Notes: generated from the sequence alone by a model not told the origin. 64,000 nucleotides of DNA from Norana najaformis (GCA_964023275.1 OZ029914.1:14490341-14554340), one strand, 5' to 3'. Positions 45,390 through 58,031 are shown, numbered from the stretch's first letter. Numbers and translations are program-made.

Positions 45390-45510
45390 ATTCTGACCCT
45401 TCCTTTCTATTGATTTTGTTTTGACTGAGCGCCTGTGAACAGGCTGATTCCCGCTACTTAGCTTTCATTGGCACTGTAGAAATCTCGAGTTTATGAGTGC
45501 GATTAAGATA
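45390..45510 (+). mobile_element. Short core-tail element (second subfamily), unit 2
   Basis: Near-identical to 30095-30240. Confidence 0.5.
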
Positions 45511-45772
45511 CAGCGTGAGATTACGAAAAGTGACTTTGGCTGCTTCTTGAACATCATTCGCCTGCAGATGAATTTCTGTTATTGAACCGTTACATCATTC
45601 ACCCTGAAACGCCTTTGAAAGAATCTATGAGGTGCAGTATAAATGTTCAGTTAAACAACTAGTCAACTAACACAACAAATAGCCCTTATGTACACGTGGA
45701 AATTCTAGCTTTCTATGCGATTTTCAAGACAGTAGTTCCTATTCTTTGATTTTCAGCTTAAGGTTTTCTAAC

Positions 45773-45901
45773 TTTTTAAGTAAACATCCGACGTAGTTCA
45801 GAGTTCCAATTAACTCCCATTTCGGCAAGTTGTTGTGATGTTTGATCCAGCGCAGCATCCGTTTCCATGAAAATCAGCCTCGCTATACCAGCACGTAAGA
45901 C
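45773..45901 (-). pseudogene. LU exon C pseudo-copy, unit 2
   Basis: Reads GLTCWYSEADFHGNGCCAGS, NITTTC, then TAA. The second cysteine of CWYC is changed to Ser. Counterpart of 30494-30622. Confidence 0.55.
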
Positions 45902-46029
45902 CTTTAGCCGTGCATATGTTAAACAGAAATATATGTTCATTATTTTATCGCTTTAATTACATATTATTAGCAACTACAAGCTAATGTCTTTCGCAAGCGA
46001 ACTAGATTTCACTTCACTACATTTTGCAG

Positions 46030-46835
46030 AACGAGAATTTTAATAGTAATTTGAGATTTATAAATTCTCGAGGAAGACGATTCGATTTAGTGGAACCAAC
46101 ATAGGCAAAGCTTCTGGACTGGGCTGCAGCGGTTCGCAAGCCAGGGACAAACAGGAGATCTTGAGCGACCGAGCGAAGGGTCCTACGGCCCATTAACGAG
46201 GAGACCAAAGTGCAGAAGTGAATGAGGTAAAGGGGAACAGAGCCAAGAACACAATTACGAATGAGGGAGAGGATCTTAAAGAGGACACGCAGCTGGACAG
46301 GGAGCCAGTGAAGAGTGTCACGAATATAAGACGGACGAGATGTGGCCATATTTTGGAATGCCCCTATGAGACGATTAACAGAGTTAAGCACAGATTGCAG
46401 AATAGCTTTGTTGGCAAGCGACAGGCCGGTAAAGATGGCGTTACCAAAGTCAATCGTGGTGCAAGAGGGGGCATTGAGAAGAATGGAGAGAGCGCGAAAG
46501 GAAAGAGTACCGCGAATGGTGCGGAGCTGACGAAGATGTAAAAACAAGGGCGAGAGACGCTGTTAACATGAGCAGACAGGGTAAGCTCCTGATTCAGTAC
46601 AACACCAAGATATAGGACCGTAGTAGAGGAGGATATATCTGGAAATATCTGGCATAAGGAGGACAGATCGATATTGGCGTGCTGCATGAGGCCAAAATGT
46701 CAGATGAACTGGGTCTTGTTAGAGCTGAAACAGAGGCAATTGGAGGACATCCATAGGTCAAGGACAGAGGTGGCGTCGAGAATCCTCTGGACAAGGGCAG
46801 GAAATGCACGTCTAACATCCAGATCCCCGACAAAG
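46030..46835 (-). mobile_element. CR1-like LINE, 5'-truncated, copy 2
   Basis: Duplicate of 30782-31670 carried along in unit 2 (TTIDFGNAIFTGLSLANKA, LLNAPSCT). It has lost the 3' hairpin segment and has frameshifts. Confidence 0.6.
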
Positions 46836-47229
46836 GTTTAACGAATTTTAATCAGACTCGTTTGATAACTTAGTAAGCCATGCGTTAATTTCGGATTAGC
46901 CCATGTCTCTCTGATAAAGATCCCACAGATTGCTTCACACCGTGCTCATGCATAACTGGACACCTCAGATCTTTACAACTACCACTCTTCGCTGTACTCT
47001 TGCCAGGCCCCTCCGATTTCTTCCCACTGTGTACAGTATATGTCGCTAGTAAGGTACCTGTACCGATTCGGTTGATATGGCTAGAGTACCAAGGTGATCT
47101 GACTCTATATTTATCTGTGAGCAACGCGCTTCTTAACTTTAGTAAGCGTTAATTTACCTAACAGACAATTCTCTTTCATTTCCTTCATATTATTTTAACA
47201 GCATACATGGTGACATCGTTGTCGTAATC

Positions 47230-47430
47230 GCTATCGTGGCAACCATGCAAATATTGTCATTGTCGTCGATATCGTCACCACCACCGTCATCATAGTCATC
47301 ATCGTCGACGTCGTCATCTTCAATTTCCTTTTCTTCTTCCACTGCGTCCCACAAATCATTGTATTAAACGCATGCCTCACCATCGTATCTATGACTGTTG
47401 TTTTTGTAATCATTGCCATTACATGATGAT
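47230..47430 (+). repeat. (ATC/GTC)n low-complexity block
   Basis: Counterpart of 32025-32260 in unit 2. Confidence 0.4.
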
Positions 47431-48044
47431 CACAATTTTGCTAACCATTCCTGGCCGAGACAAGCAGCATAAAGCTCAAAACAGATGCGAGTAGGCGACG
47501 TGTAACTCTGTTTCCAACCTTATTCCTCGTAGATCTAAACAACATCTGCTGAACTAGGGTATTACTGGAACACTACTGTACTTCAGTTTGTTGCAATCAC
47601 CAAATGCATAAATGGAAATAAATATTTCAGTTGTGGGCGCGAAATCTGCCATTACCTGCTGTTTTAATTGCATTGACATTGAAGTTAGGTAATGCGGAAT
47701 ATTACATTTTGTAATAAAAGCAATCACATCAATAGTTTTAAAAATGAATTAATTATACATTAAGTCTTAAAAACTCTTAAGGTGTTTCGAAGTGCCCGGC
47801 GTAAGTTTCGACTGCATCTATGCTATGCAGTATGCATATAAAGAGTATTGTTGACGATCGTTCATTGAAGTAACCGAAAAAAATTATGAAGCTCCAGTAA
47901 ATAACAACCTTACTTTTCTCATTTCTAAAAACAGCTGCTGATAATTTTAAATTTTGCATCAGAAGATTTGAACAGGGATGTAGAGGTTTCTTTCCCTAGG
48001 TACAAGCCAATAACTGCGTAAATTGTATTGCCTTAAGCTTGTTC

Positions 48045-48870
48045 AGTTTGGTGGCTAACATATTGATCGCATTGAACGCGCACTCAATTTGGTCGAGGTG
48101 TGTGATTCAACTGTATCATTTTCTAACCATGTTCAGACCATAAGCAAATCAGCTCATTATCACATTCGGGATATTCGTAGAATCAGATCTCTTTTGCCTC
48201 AGACTGTCTTAATCCAAATAGCTAATTCATTGGTTTCCTGCATACTTGACTACTGTGACTCACTACTTGTTGGTAACACTAAGGGAGATCTCCACAAACT
48301 ACAAATCTTTAAAGACTGTCTCACCAACGCCATAACCAAGACCCAGAAATATGAGCACATTAAACCACTAATACATTCATTGTACTGGCTGTGCATTGAA
48401 AAAAGAAATTTATTTCGAAATCTGGTGTATATCTCATATAGTGCTGCATTTCAGTCAGCCGACCTATCTTCGTTCCATGCTCACCCCTCACTTTAATTGG
48501 TGTTCCTTTCGATCAATGGAAATTGTGACACTTGCAGTGTTCTGTACCGAAACAGTGTTGGGCTCTAGATCCTTCTTGGTAGCCGATAGAGGGCTTTGGA
48601 ATTCACTGCCAGTTTCATTTCTTTCTGTCAATTCTATGATGTCATTCAGATCTAAACTAAAGACGCATCTCTTTCAACTTTTTTACCCGCCGTAGACTGG
48701 ATTTTGCTTTCTTTTACCTAACGGAAATCGACCCGACTTCTCCAATGGATTATGATTTTGGATTGCGATTTTGACTTGAAGCGACCCCCATCGACTGATG
48801 CATTTACGCAGTATGATAACGGCGCTTTTGAAGTCTTTAGATTAGATTATTAGTTTAGATTATACCTGTT
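48045..48870 (+). mobile_element. L2/CR1-like LINE, 5'-truncated, copy 2
   Basis: The best-preserved ORF2 end in the window: 48089-48496 reads FSNHVQTISKSAHYHIRDI, ILDYCDSLLVGNTKGDL and KYEHIKPLIHSLYWL. The next frame then gives LWNSLPVSFLSVNS. Same insertion as 32890-33700. Confidence 0.7.
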
Positions 48871-49544
48871 TACGTCTGCACCATTATACTTTGGCAGTTT
48901 CAAGTGTGAAGGCTTTTCAGCGCAAGACAACGATGGAAGGGATACCTAGCTATTAATTCAGTAAAATTTGAATCAGATACGAGTTCAGATGAATTAAGAA
49001 TCTCGATTAAAGTTATTAATTTGCAACTCGTACTTTCAACAGGCCAAAATCTAGATGTGGTATTTATTTTATTATTTATTTAGTTTGAAAATGAAAGTCT
49101 TGAGGTGTTTGATGTGCTCGGAGTAGGCTAAGAGTTGATTCATATCATGCATTCTGCATGTAACGATTTTTTGACAATTACTCAAGTGAATAACCGAAAT
49201 AATTATGAGGCTCCATTAAATAACAACCACCCACCTTTCACATTTCTGTTGTCTTCACGAAGTCTGCAACCACCTGCTTGTATTTTTAAACGTTCCAACA
49301 AAATATTTGATTCATGATGTAGATACTGTTAGATAGAATTCGAGTAAAAACAAGTAATGTTTAATGCAGTTATCTAGAATAAATTAATCAAATTTGTTTA
49401 AAATTTGCTTACGACGCAACATACAATTATTATGTGGATGCCTGTAGTATCCGCTGATAGGATTTATCTACCTTTTTCTAATATTATATATAGCCTTCCG
49501 GAATGAAAACAATGAAGTGAATGAAGTATTTGACAATCTAACAT

Positions 49545-49550
49545 TTTATT
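49545..49550 (-). terminator. Polyadenylation signal of kappa gene
   Basis: AATAAA on the minus strand, about 220 bases after the stop codon. Confidence 0.5.
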
Positions 49551-49770
49551 TTCTCTTTTGTTGTCGCGCTTAATTAGTACCGTACTAACAGATCTGCAAA
49601 TTTGGAGTACTGAAACGACAGTAGCTTCAGGGGAATCACTGCATTCAAAAGCAAGACTTCTCTCCAGTTACTTTTGTCAAAAACAATGTTGCCCTATAAC
49701 AATAATCTCTGCCAACCATACATAAAGTATTTTGGCACATGCTTAAGCTAGGTGTTCTTCCTTCTGTCTG

Positions 49771-50051
49771 TCAGAGTTCCTCGCTAACGGCGTCTGAGTT
49801 TTGACGGTCGGTTGGGCGGATGCCATAGTAAAGCTCGAGTAGGTCAATCTCGAGGTCAGGTCTCATCTCGCTGACCATTCCTTCGATTATGTCGTGCTTC
49901 TGTTCTCCGCTGGCGTAGATGATATTTGCTTGCACCACGTGACCAATCAGAAACCTCGTGCTCTCTGACGTCGGCATGACGTCAATGGCATAAGTCCAGT
50001 TGAGGTTAGGCACGTCCTTGACCCAATATATTAGAGCGCCTGATACGCGAT
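49771..50051 (-). CDS. Kappa exon 2: terminal exon
   Basis: 281 nt, phase 1 in, stop TGA at 49773-49771. Balanced amino-acid use and an acidic C-terminus (NSDAVSEEL) look like genuine protein. No sequence family came to mind. Confidence 0.6.
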
Positions 50052-50594
50052 CTGTAAGGCAAGGATATTGGTATGCTTCGTGAATGCCTGCGCAAACTGA
50101 TATAGGCCTACGGTAAAGGTATCGATACTTATAGTTAATAAGCAGAAGATAGGCCTAATGAGGGTAGACCTGTACGCATACGACATATCTCGCATTAAAT
50201 ATAAAGCAATTTCTGTATATCATAATTATAGGCAATAATTTGTAACTATAGACCTAGTGGCATTTGTAACTATAGTCCCAATGATTTTTGTAGCAATAGG
50301 CCCAGTGGCATTTGCAGGTTTAGGCCCTGTGACAATTGTAACTATAGGTCCAGTGACATGCTTACCACAGTTTCTTGCATTATAAAATAATGTGACCATG
50401 ATTATAGTTTCGATGATAATGATCATGTTATAACCAACTGGTAGACCTTATTTGAGCTTACATCTCAGGTCTGGTGGTGTACCAAATCGAAATTTTTTCT
50501 GAATTTCTGTAACTTTTTCCGAAGCTACAAGCCCATGCCTACCAAATGCAACAAAAAACAAAACAGTCAATAGAAAGCTCAATAATCTTCTCAT
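49771..50594 (-). CDS. Kappa: small secreted protein, two exons, family unknown
   Basis: Exon 1 (50594-50462) starts MRRLLSFLLTVLFFVAFG, a clear signal peptide, and ends DLR in phase 1 at GTAAGC. Exon 2 (50051-49771) follows CTTGCCTTACAG in phase 1 and stays open for 92 codons to TGA. The mature part is about 115 residues with no cysteines except possibly at the junction. Landmarks are IYWVKDVPNLNWTYAIDV, RFLIGHVVQANIIYASGE and DLEIDLLELYYGI. TATATA lies 67 bp upstream, with a CRE at 50826 and AATAAA at 49550. I do not recognise the family. The intact splice sites, frame and promoter contrast with the broken copy at 34651-35451, which argues that this copy is real. Confidence 0.55.
50229..50360 (-). 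repeat. 24-bp minisatellite in kappa intron
   Basis: About five units of GGCCTATAGTTACAAATGCC-like sequence on the minus strand, shared with the pseudogene copy at about 35110-35220. Confidence 0.65.
50462..50594 (-). CDS. Kappa exon 1: signal peptide and short linker
   Basis: 133 nt. The start ATG at 50594 is chosen because the leader follows at once; a longer open frame upstream (to 50708) runs through the TATA region. After the leader comes ASEKVTEIQKKFRFGTPP. Confidence 0.55.
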
Positions 50595-50660
50595 ATGCTC
50601 GGTTATGTAGCACAGCAGAGGGCTTTTGCGGCTCTGAGTAGTTTGTTCTGGAAGAAGCTC

Positions 50661-50667
50661 TATATAA
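50661..50667 (-). promoter_or_regulatory. TATA box of kappa gene
   Basis: TTATATA on the minus strand (ACTTATATAGAGC), 67 bases upstream of the ATG. Confidence 0.45.
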
Positions 50668-50825
50668 GTTATCAAATGCAATACAACACAAGTCCTAGGC
50701 CCGGTCATAAGCAGAAGGACGTGTCGATCGACTTTAATATAACTGACATTTACATCACAACGTAGGCCTGAAGTTTCCCGCGCGAACTCTCACGTGATAA
50801 AATGCGCATCGGCAACAATCACTGC

Positions 50826-50833
50826 TGACGTCA
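50826..50833. promoter_or_regulatory. CRE palindrome TGACGTCA upstream of kappa
   Basis: Located 232 bp upstream of the ATG. The flanks (CACGTGATAAAATGCGCATC, GCTGACGTCAG) are conserved in the other unit. Confidence 0.4.
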
Positions 50834-51334
50834 GACCGCCTGCACGCACGTAGCAACCATGCAAACACTCTCATCGTCGTCATCACCATCATCGTCATCA
50901 TCTTCTTTTTTCCTTTTCTTCTTCTACTGCGTCACATTAAACGTCATATTAAACGCAAGTATCACTATCGACTCTATGACTGACGCTTTTGTAATAATTG
51001 CTAGTATATGATCACAAATTTTGCTAACGTTCCGTGGCCTAGACAAGCAACACAAAGCTCGGAACAGATACGAGTAGGCGACCTGTCATTTTGTTTCCAA
51101 CCTTCTTCCTCGCAACATCTGCTTAACTCAGGTTTTGCTGCGAAACTACTTCAGTTTGTTACGACAACAAAACGCATAAATGGAAATATATATTTGCAAA
51201 CACCTGCTATTAATAACGCATTGACATTGAGTTAGGCAGTGCAGAATATTACAATTTGCAATAAAAGAAATCTGTATACCACAAGCACAGGTTTAGACTG
51301 AAAATGAACTAGTTATGCATTAAGTCGTTACCAG

Positions 51335-51650
51335 CACCCGAACTGTGTTGGGCTCTAGAGCCTTCTGGGTAGACTGTCCAAAGCTTTGGAATTCACTGCC
51401 CGTTTCAGTTCGTTGCGTCAATTCTTTGATGTCTTTAAGGTCTAAACTAAAGACGCATCTCTTTCAACTTAATTACCCACCGTAGAATGGCGTTTGGTTT
51501 CTCTGACCTATCTGAATTCGACCCGGCCTCTCCAACGGATTATGATTTTAGATTGCAATTTTGACTTGAAGCGACCATCGACTTATGATAAAGGCGCATT
51601 AGTAGTCTTTAGATTAGATGAGATTAGATTATTTGATTAGAATAAAACTC
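51335..51650 (+). mobile_element. LINE 3' end with (GATTA)n tail
   Basis: Same family end as at 25825 and 40880. It lies at the left end of unit 3. Confidence 0.6.
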
Positions 51651-52633
51651 TTTACGCCCGCACCATAATACTTTGGTGGCTGCAAGTTTGAAGGCTTTAC
51701 AGCGCTAGCGAACTATGGAATGAGGACCTAACAATTAATCCGGGTCAATTTAATTCATTTACGCGTCCAGATGAATCAAGAATCAAGATTAAAGTTACTT
51801 ATTTGTAAAGCGTACTTTCAGCAGACCAAAATCTAGATTAAAAGTGAAAGTCTGAAAGGCCAAACACAACTTCCGGTAGAGAAGACAAACGGTGCTTCGC
51901 CGAAGTCGCATGAATCGAGACACATAGGCCCTGTTAGACGCTGGGACATTTTATCGCCTTCCAGTTGTTGCAGTTGCTTCCGTTGCACCCTTTTATGCAT
52001 CCGTGATAGACTGTTCCATTGGAGAAATATGATCCACATTTTTCGTATTGATTTATCATAGATAGGTTTGTGCATCCTCTCTCAAAGTAGGCAGGTAATT
52101 TGTCTGTACCTTCAAAAGCACACATCGTAAAATCTAACATTAGCTCGATCACTGCGATCAAGTGAAATACACCTATATAAAGTAAGAGAAGAGAAACAAT
52201 CTGCCTGTTTCTTGCTTCTCTGTTTGTTTTCATATGTCTAGATTTTGTTCGTCTGTCTGTCTCATTGTTTCTATTTGTCTGTTTGTATGTTTATTCTTTG
52301 TCGGTCGGTCTGTGTCTTTGATTGTGTCTTTGTATATGTTTCTGTCTGTCTCCATATTGTACGCCTTCCTGTTTGTTTGTCTCTATGTTTATCTGTCCAT
52401 ATTTTTTGTCTGTCGGTCAGAGCTACAAAATCTCAGGCAGAATAATTAGGTAAACGCAGTATAAACCTGGTGTCTTTCCTCGTCCTTAGCTCAATGCTGC
52501 TTTGCTCTGAATTGCGATGAGATTCAAAAAGAATTTTCAATTTCCTAATAGTCGAGCTGCGTTCGCAAAGCAAAACTGGTCTGGCCGGCGCTTGCAGAGT
52601 AGTCGAGAACTACCAACGTTCCGTGCCAGACGA

Positions 52634-52817
52634 TGTTCGGAGTTTTCTATCGTCTAATTCCGCCTTTCATTATTGATGGGTTTCTTGACCTCTTCACTCT
52701 TAACCATTGAACGATGTCAAGCCTCAGCATAAACTACCGTTTTCAACTGAAAATTACAGATTTGCTGAGGCAGTAGGATGCCAAGGGTTTCGAAGTGGCA
52801 TTGACTGTTCACCATGA
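52634..52817 (+). pseudogene. Conserved open block, unit 3, frameshifted
   Basis: Matches 42220-42405 but lost one T near 52706, which breaks the frame. This argues against strong selection on the block. Confidence 0.25.
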
Positions 52818-53114
52818 AGTCTTCTCATTCGGCGGCCGTTCAGCCGCCTACTGGCAAATGTTCCAGCCTGTAATACGATCCTTGAGGCTCAAGTGATTTC
52901 GAATGGATTTGCTATTCGGTGAGCGCACCATGTGTTGTAAACACATCATTGGGCTCTCACTTCTCAACCGCCAGTAGTACAAATCAGAAGCTGCAAACCT
53001 GTCATCAGTAAATCATGAGCTGCAATCCGTCGATTGTGTTGTAAAGAATCCAAATCCAAACACCATCCACCGTAGCCATCCGTCTGACTGCCTCCCTGCC
53101 CGACTCTCTGATTT

Positions 53115-53250
53115 TGACTTAGAACCGATTCTGACCCTTTCTCCCTATCGATTTTGTTTTTATGAAGCGCCTGTGCTAAGTTGGCTTCCGCGACTTAGCT
53201 CTCGTTGGGCGCTGTAGAAATGTCGAGTTTACTATTATGATTGCGTTTAA
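53115..53250 (+). mobile_element. Short core-tail element, unit 3
   Basis: Equivalent of 27470-27605. Confidence 0.5.
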
Positions 53251-53414
53251 GATACAATGCGTGTCGGTGTGAGCTTATGAAAGGAGACTTTGGCTGCTTA
53301 TCGAACATCATTCGGCTGCACAAGAACTTCCCTTATTGACCCGTTACATGACTTCGACTGGAGCGACTTGGAAAGAATCCATAATGCGCTATTTAAATGT
53401 TCAGATGAAGAAGA

Positions 53415-53520
53415 TATCAACTGTTCTCCTCCTTCGCCGAGGTTGGATTGGGAGCGCTTCTGAGTAGTTTTCTTGAAGGGGCGCTATATAGGTGTTCGGT
53501 ATAAAGAAACAAATAAAATA
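53415..53520 (+). mobile_element. Unit-3-specific LINE tail insertion
   Basis: About 100 bp ending GGGGCGCTATATAGGTGTTC and an A-rich AAATAAAATAAAG stretch. It is absent at the matching points of the other units (27770, 43020, 61970). Confidence 0.5.
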
Positions 53521-55207
53521 AAGAGCAGAGCAAAGAGCCCTTATGTATTCAAAATTCTAGTCTTCCATGCTAGTTTCAAGGGAGTTGTCCCTTTTCTTTG
53601 ATTTTCAGTTGAACATTTTCTAACTTTTTAAGTAGATTTCCGCTGTACCACAGCGAACATCTTTGCCCTGCTCCTCCCAAGGCATTGTGCGATTTCATCC
53701 AGCGCAGCATGCCTTTCCATGATCACTAGTCTGGCAATACCAACACGTAAGATTTTTATCTGTGCATAAATAAAACAGAAACTCATGTTCATTATATTAT
53801 CAGATTGAACTTTAGACTTTTCTTTTATTACACTGTGGTCTGAATACATTTTATTATCAACCAGAAGCTTATGTCTTTCACCTGCGAACAAGATTTCATT
53901 TCGCTACAATTCGCAGAGCAAGAATGTACAACTATTTTCGAGGTCTTCAACGAACGTTTAACCAATTCTACCTAGACGGCTGCTTCAATTCTTGATTAAA
54001 TGTCATTCCACTCAAACAGATTGCAAATGCAATATGTAAGACTTACTGTCAGACTGACGATGGACTGTGTAGCCCCCGCCGACCAGTGCCGGACCAAAGT
54101 GACCTAAAGACAATAATGACTATTTACTGTCTGCATAAGTGATCAACTGCATTCATTATTAGTTGTTAGTGCTCTCTACAGCATTTGTATACTAAATTCT
54201 TCTCAGTTCAGCTGCCTATTAAGTAAGGCATGTTAGGCCCATGTCTTTTGGATAATGATCCCACAGATAGCCCCACACCGCACCCATGCATAACTGGACA
54301 CCGAAAATCCTTAAAACTACCAGCCTTCGCTGTACTCTTGCTCAGCACCTCGCTGTTTAGGTCCCTGAACTCTTTGGCTTATATGGCTATCATACCGAGG
54401 TAATCTACCTCTGTAGTTGGCTGCAAGCAATACGCTAGCCAGCTTTAGTAAGCGTTGATTAACCTGACATGAATAAACTATTCTCTTTTAAACCTTAGTC
54501 TTATTTTAACAGCTTAAATTGTGACGTCGTTGTCGTAATTCCTATCGTTGCAACCATGCAAACATTATCATCACCATCATTACGTCGTTGTTGTCATCAT
54601 CTGCTTCAATTCTTAATAAAGTCTCATCCCACCCAAACAACGAAGATGCAATATGTACTACCAGAATGAAGGACTGTGGAGTCATCATAGACCAGCGTCT
54701 GACCAAAGGGACGTGAAGACAGTGATGACTGACATCGTGGTGTCTGCATGGCTGATCAACTGCTTTTATTATTATTATTTGTTATTGCTCTTTGTAGCGC
54801 TTGTGCCTATATTTTTCAACAGTTAATAGTCTAGTTAAGTAAGATAAAAGCGTCGTTGCTTTCCGATTGGCGTTCGTGTCACAGGTGAAGATTCCAAAAT
54901 GGCCCCCCAAACCAAGCCCATAGATAACTGACCACCAAAAATTCTAAGCTCTTTCCTTTACAACGACCAGGTTTGAGCTTGACTGTCCTGTTGCTGAGCC
55001 ACTCCGCTTCCCGACCCCGTATACCACGCTATTTAGGCCCTAAACCATTTATGGCTTATATGACTACCAGACCCGGATGATCTGCCTGTTGTTTTCCTGA
55101 AGCAAAACGCTTGCTAACTTGAGCAAGCGTTAATTAACCTGACATGAATAAACTATTCTCTTTCAATACCTTAGTCTTAATTTACCAGCTTACGTGGTGG
55201 CATCGTT

Positions 55208-55444
55208 GTGGTAATTGCCATCGTAACAATCATGAAACATTATCATCACCATTGTTACGTCATCGTTGTCATCACCATGATAATCACCATCATACTCATC
55301 GTCGTCGTCGTCGTCGCCGACGTCATCATGCACTCTTTCCCTTTCTTCTTCTTCAACAAAATCATTATATTAAATGCATGCATCACCATGGTCTCCATGG
55401 CTGTCATTTTCGTAATCATTAGAAATTTCGCTAACCTGCCATGA
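55208..55444 (+). repeat. (ATC/GTC)n low-complexity block with open plus frame, unit 3
   Basis: Open for 78 codons, His-rich start then Ile/Val-rich. Same block as 44038 and 63680. Confidence 0.4.
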
Positions 55445-56564
55445 CCAAGACAAGCAACACACAGCTCGGAACAGATGCGAGTAGGCGACGTGTCATTCTG
55501 TTTCCAACCTTACTTCCTGTCGATTTAAGCAACGTAGTTATTGCAGCAACACCACTTCAGGAAATACAACCACAAAACGCATAAATGGAAATGCAGTATA
55601 TATAGGCTTGTTTCTCTCGTCGTATTCGTAAAATCTACAAACATCTGCAATTTTTAAACCCTTTGACATTGAGGTTAGGCAGTGGAACCATTACGGAATT
55701 GTAGTAAAGGCAATTATATAATATATTTATATATAACGCCATTAGATGATTAGTTTGCATAATGATATTAATTACACATTAAGTCTTAATAGCCTTAAGG
55801 TGTTTTGAAGTGCCCGGAGTAAACTATGACTACATTCATATTATGCAATCTGCATATAAAGAGTTGCTGACGATTACTGGCAGAAATAACCGAAATAATT
55901 ATGAAGCTCCAGTAAATAACAACAACATATTTTTCTCATTTTTGCAAACATCTGGTTATATTTTTAAAGTTCCATTAAAAGATTTGAATAAGAACGTTGA
56001 TATGTTTCTTTTCCTAGGTGCAAGTCAATAACTGCGCAAATTTTATTGCCTTAAGTCTGTTCAGTGGGGTGGTTTAACCAGTGACGTCGTTTCTTAATAT
56101 GCTGATTGATATCGTAATAGTCCAACGCCAGGATTCATTGGTAAACTCAACTTAAATCTTGTGTGTTTCTTCCTGGTCATTGCATGAATGATGCTATAAA
56201 GGTAAAGTTAAAGGGAAATTCTCAATTTCTTAATAGTCGAGCTTCGTTCTAAAAGGCGTATGCAGAGTCGTTGGGAACTAACATAATTCGGTGTTAGACG
56301 ATGTTTAGAACTACTATCGTCGAATTACTCCCTTCATTTTTGATAGGTATGCTGACATCTTCACTCTAAACCAGTAGAATGATGTCAAACCTCAGAATGG
56401 AATCGAAAAGTACAGATTCGTTGGGGCAGTGGCTAGCCGTGGTTTTCGGAGTGGCATTGATTGAAGTGAATTCTATGATCCGTTGACTCTGTTGTTGACC
56501 TCCTATTCCAGACACCAGCACCATAGCCGTCTGACCGTGTGCCTGATCGACTCTCGGATTTTGA

Positions 56565-56700
56565 TCTGGAACTGATTCTGACTCTTCCTCTGTATCGATT
56601 TTGTTTTGACTGAGTGCCTGTGAACAATTTGATTCCCGCTACTTAGCTTTCGTTGGCACTGTAGAAATCTCGAGTTTACGAGTACGATTAAGATACAATA
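56565..56700 (+). mobile_element. Short core-tail element (second subfamily), unit 3
   Basis: Near-identical to 30095-30240 and 45390-45510. Confidence 0.5.
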
Positions 56701-56872
56701 CATGTCGGGGTGAGCTTACGAAATGAGACTTTGGCTGATTTTTGAACATCATTATTTTATCTGTCTGATTACATATTATTATCAAGCAGAAGCTAATGTC
56801 GTTTGCATGCGAGCTAGATTTCACTTCACTATATTTCGCAGAACCAGAATTTTAATTGTAATTTGAGAAGTA

Positions 56873-57780
56873 TGAAGCACCTTTTAGTGGATAAACTCAA
56901 CAGAGGTGCTTCCGACTAGAAAAAGTAAAATAACTGTTGAAAAGTACAGTCCTCAGGAGGCTGCGGAATACTCAGGGGATGGAGAAAGGACTTCAAGTCG
57001 CAATTCTCGAGGGAGACGATTCGATCTAGTGGGACCAACATAGGCAAAGCTTTTGGACTGGGCTGCAGCGGTTCGCATGCGAGGGGAAAACAGGAGATCC
57101 TGAGTGACCGAGCGAAAGGTGCTACTGCCCATCAACGAGGAGACCAAAGTGCAGAAATGAATGAGGTAAAGGGGAGCAGAGGCAAGAACACAATTGCGCA
57201 TGAGGCAGAGGATCTTAAAGTGGACACGCTGCTGAAGAGGGGCGGCCAGTGAAGAGTGTCACGAATATAAGACGAGATGTGGCCATATTTTGGAATGCCC
57301 CTATGAGACGTTCAGCAGAGTTAAGCACAGATTGCAGCTTAGCAGTGTTGGCAAGCGACAGTCCGGTAAATATGTCGTTACCAAAGTCAATCGTGGTGCA
57401 AATGACGGCATGGACCAGAGTGGAGAAAGCGCGAAAGGAAAAAGTACGGCAAATGGTGCGGAGCTGAGGAATTTGGTAAAAACAAGAGCGAGAGACGGTG
57501 TTAACATGAGGATACATGATAAGCTCCCGATTCAATACAAACCTCAAGATCCAGGACCGTAGCAGAGAAGGATATATCCGAAAATCTCTGGCGTAAGGAG
57601 GAGAGGTCGATCTTGGCGAGCTGCATGAGGCCAAAAAGCCAGATGAGCTGGGTCTTGTTACAGTTCAAACAGAGGTGATTGAAGGACATCCATAGGTCAA
57701 GGACAGAGGTGGCGTCGAGAATCTTCTGGACAAGGGCAGGAAATGCACGCCTAACATCCAGATCCCCGACAAAGATTTAA
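56873..57780 (-). mobile_element. CR1-like LINE, 5'-truncated, copy 3
   Basis: Reads LTPSLALVF in one frame and VHAVICTTIDFGNDIFTGLS with NSAERLIGAFQNMATS in another. The 3' hairpin is present but with mismatches (GAAGCACCTTTTAG versus AGAGGTGCTTC). Confidence 0.6.
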
Positions 57781-58031
57781 CGAATTATAATCATACTCGT
57801 GTGCTAACTAAGCAAGCCATGCGTTAATTTCGGAATAGCCCACGCCTCTCTGATAAAGATCAGACAGATTGCCCAACCAACCGCCCATACATAACCGGAC
57901 ACCTCAGATCCTTACAACTACCAGGCTTCGCTGTACTCTTGCTCAGCCCCTCCAGTTTCTTCCCACAGTGTATAGACAATCGATGCTTCGCTGAAGTCGC
58001 ATGAATCGAGGCACATAGGCCCTGTTAGGAG

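Larger units (their letters stand above)
51934..54103 (-). pseudogene. LU-domain gene 5 (exon C broken)
   Basis: Exon B (54103-54047, GHFGPALVGGGYTVHRQSD) and exon D (52151-51934, ERGCTNLS, YEKCGSY, HGCIKGCNGSNCNNW) are open with sound splice sites. Exon C (53759-53625) has an in-frame TGA after ACCAG and a shifted downstream part, so the LU domain cannot be completed. Exon D is again open upstream through a leader-like RQIVSLLLLYIGVFHLIA. Confidence 0.55.

Noticed and set aside
50229-50360. CRISPR-like array of regular repeats
   Set aside because: The units are contiguous without unique spacers, and the window is clearly eukaryotic; it is a minisatellite.
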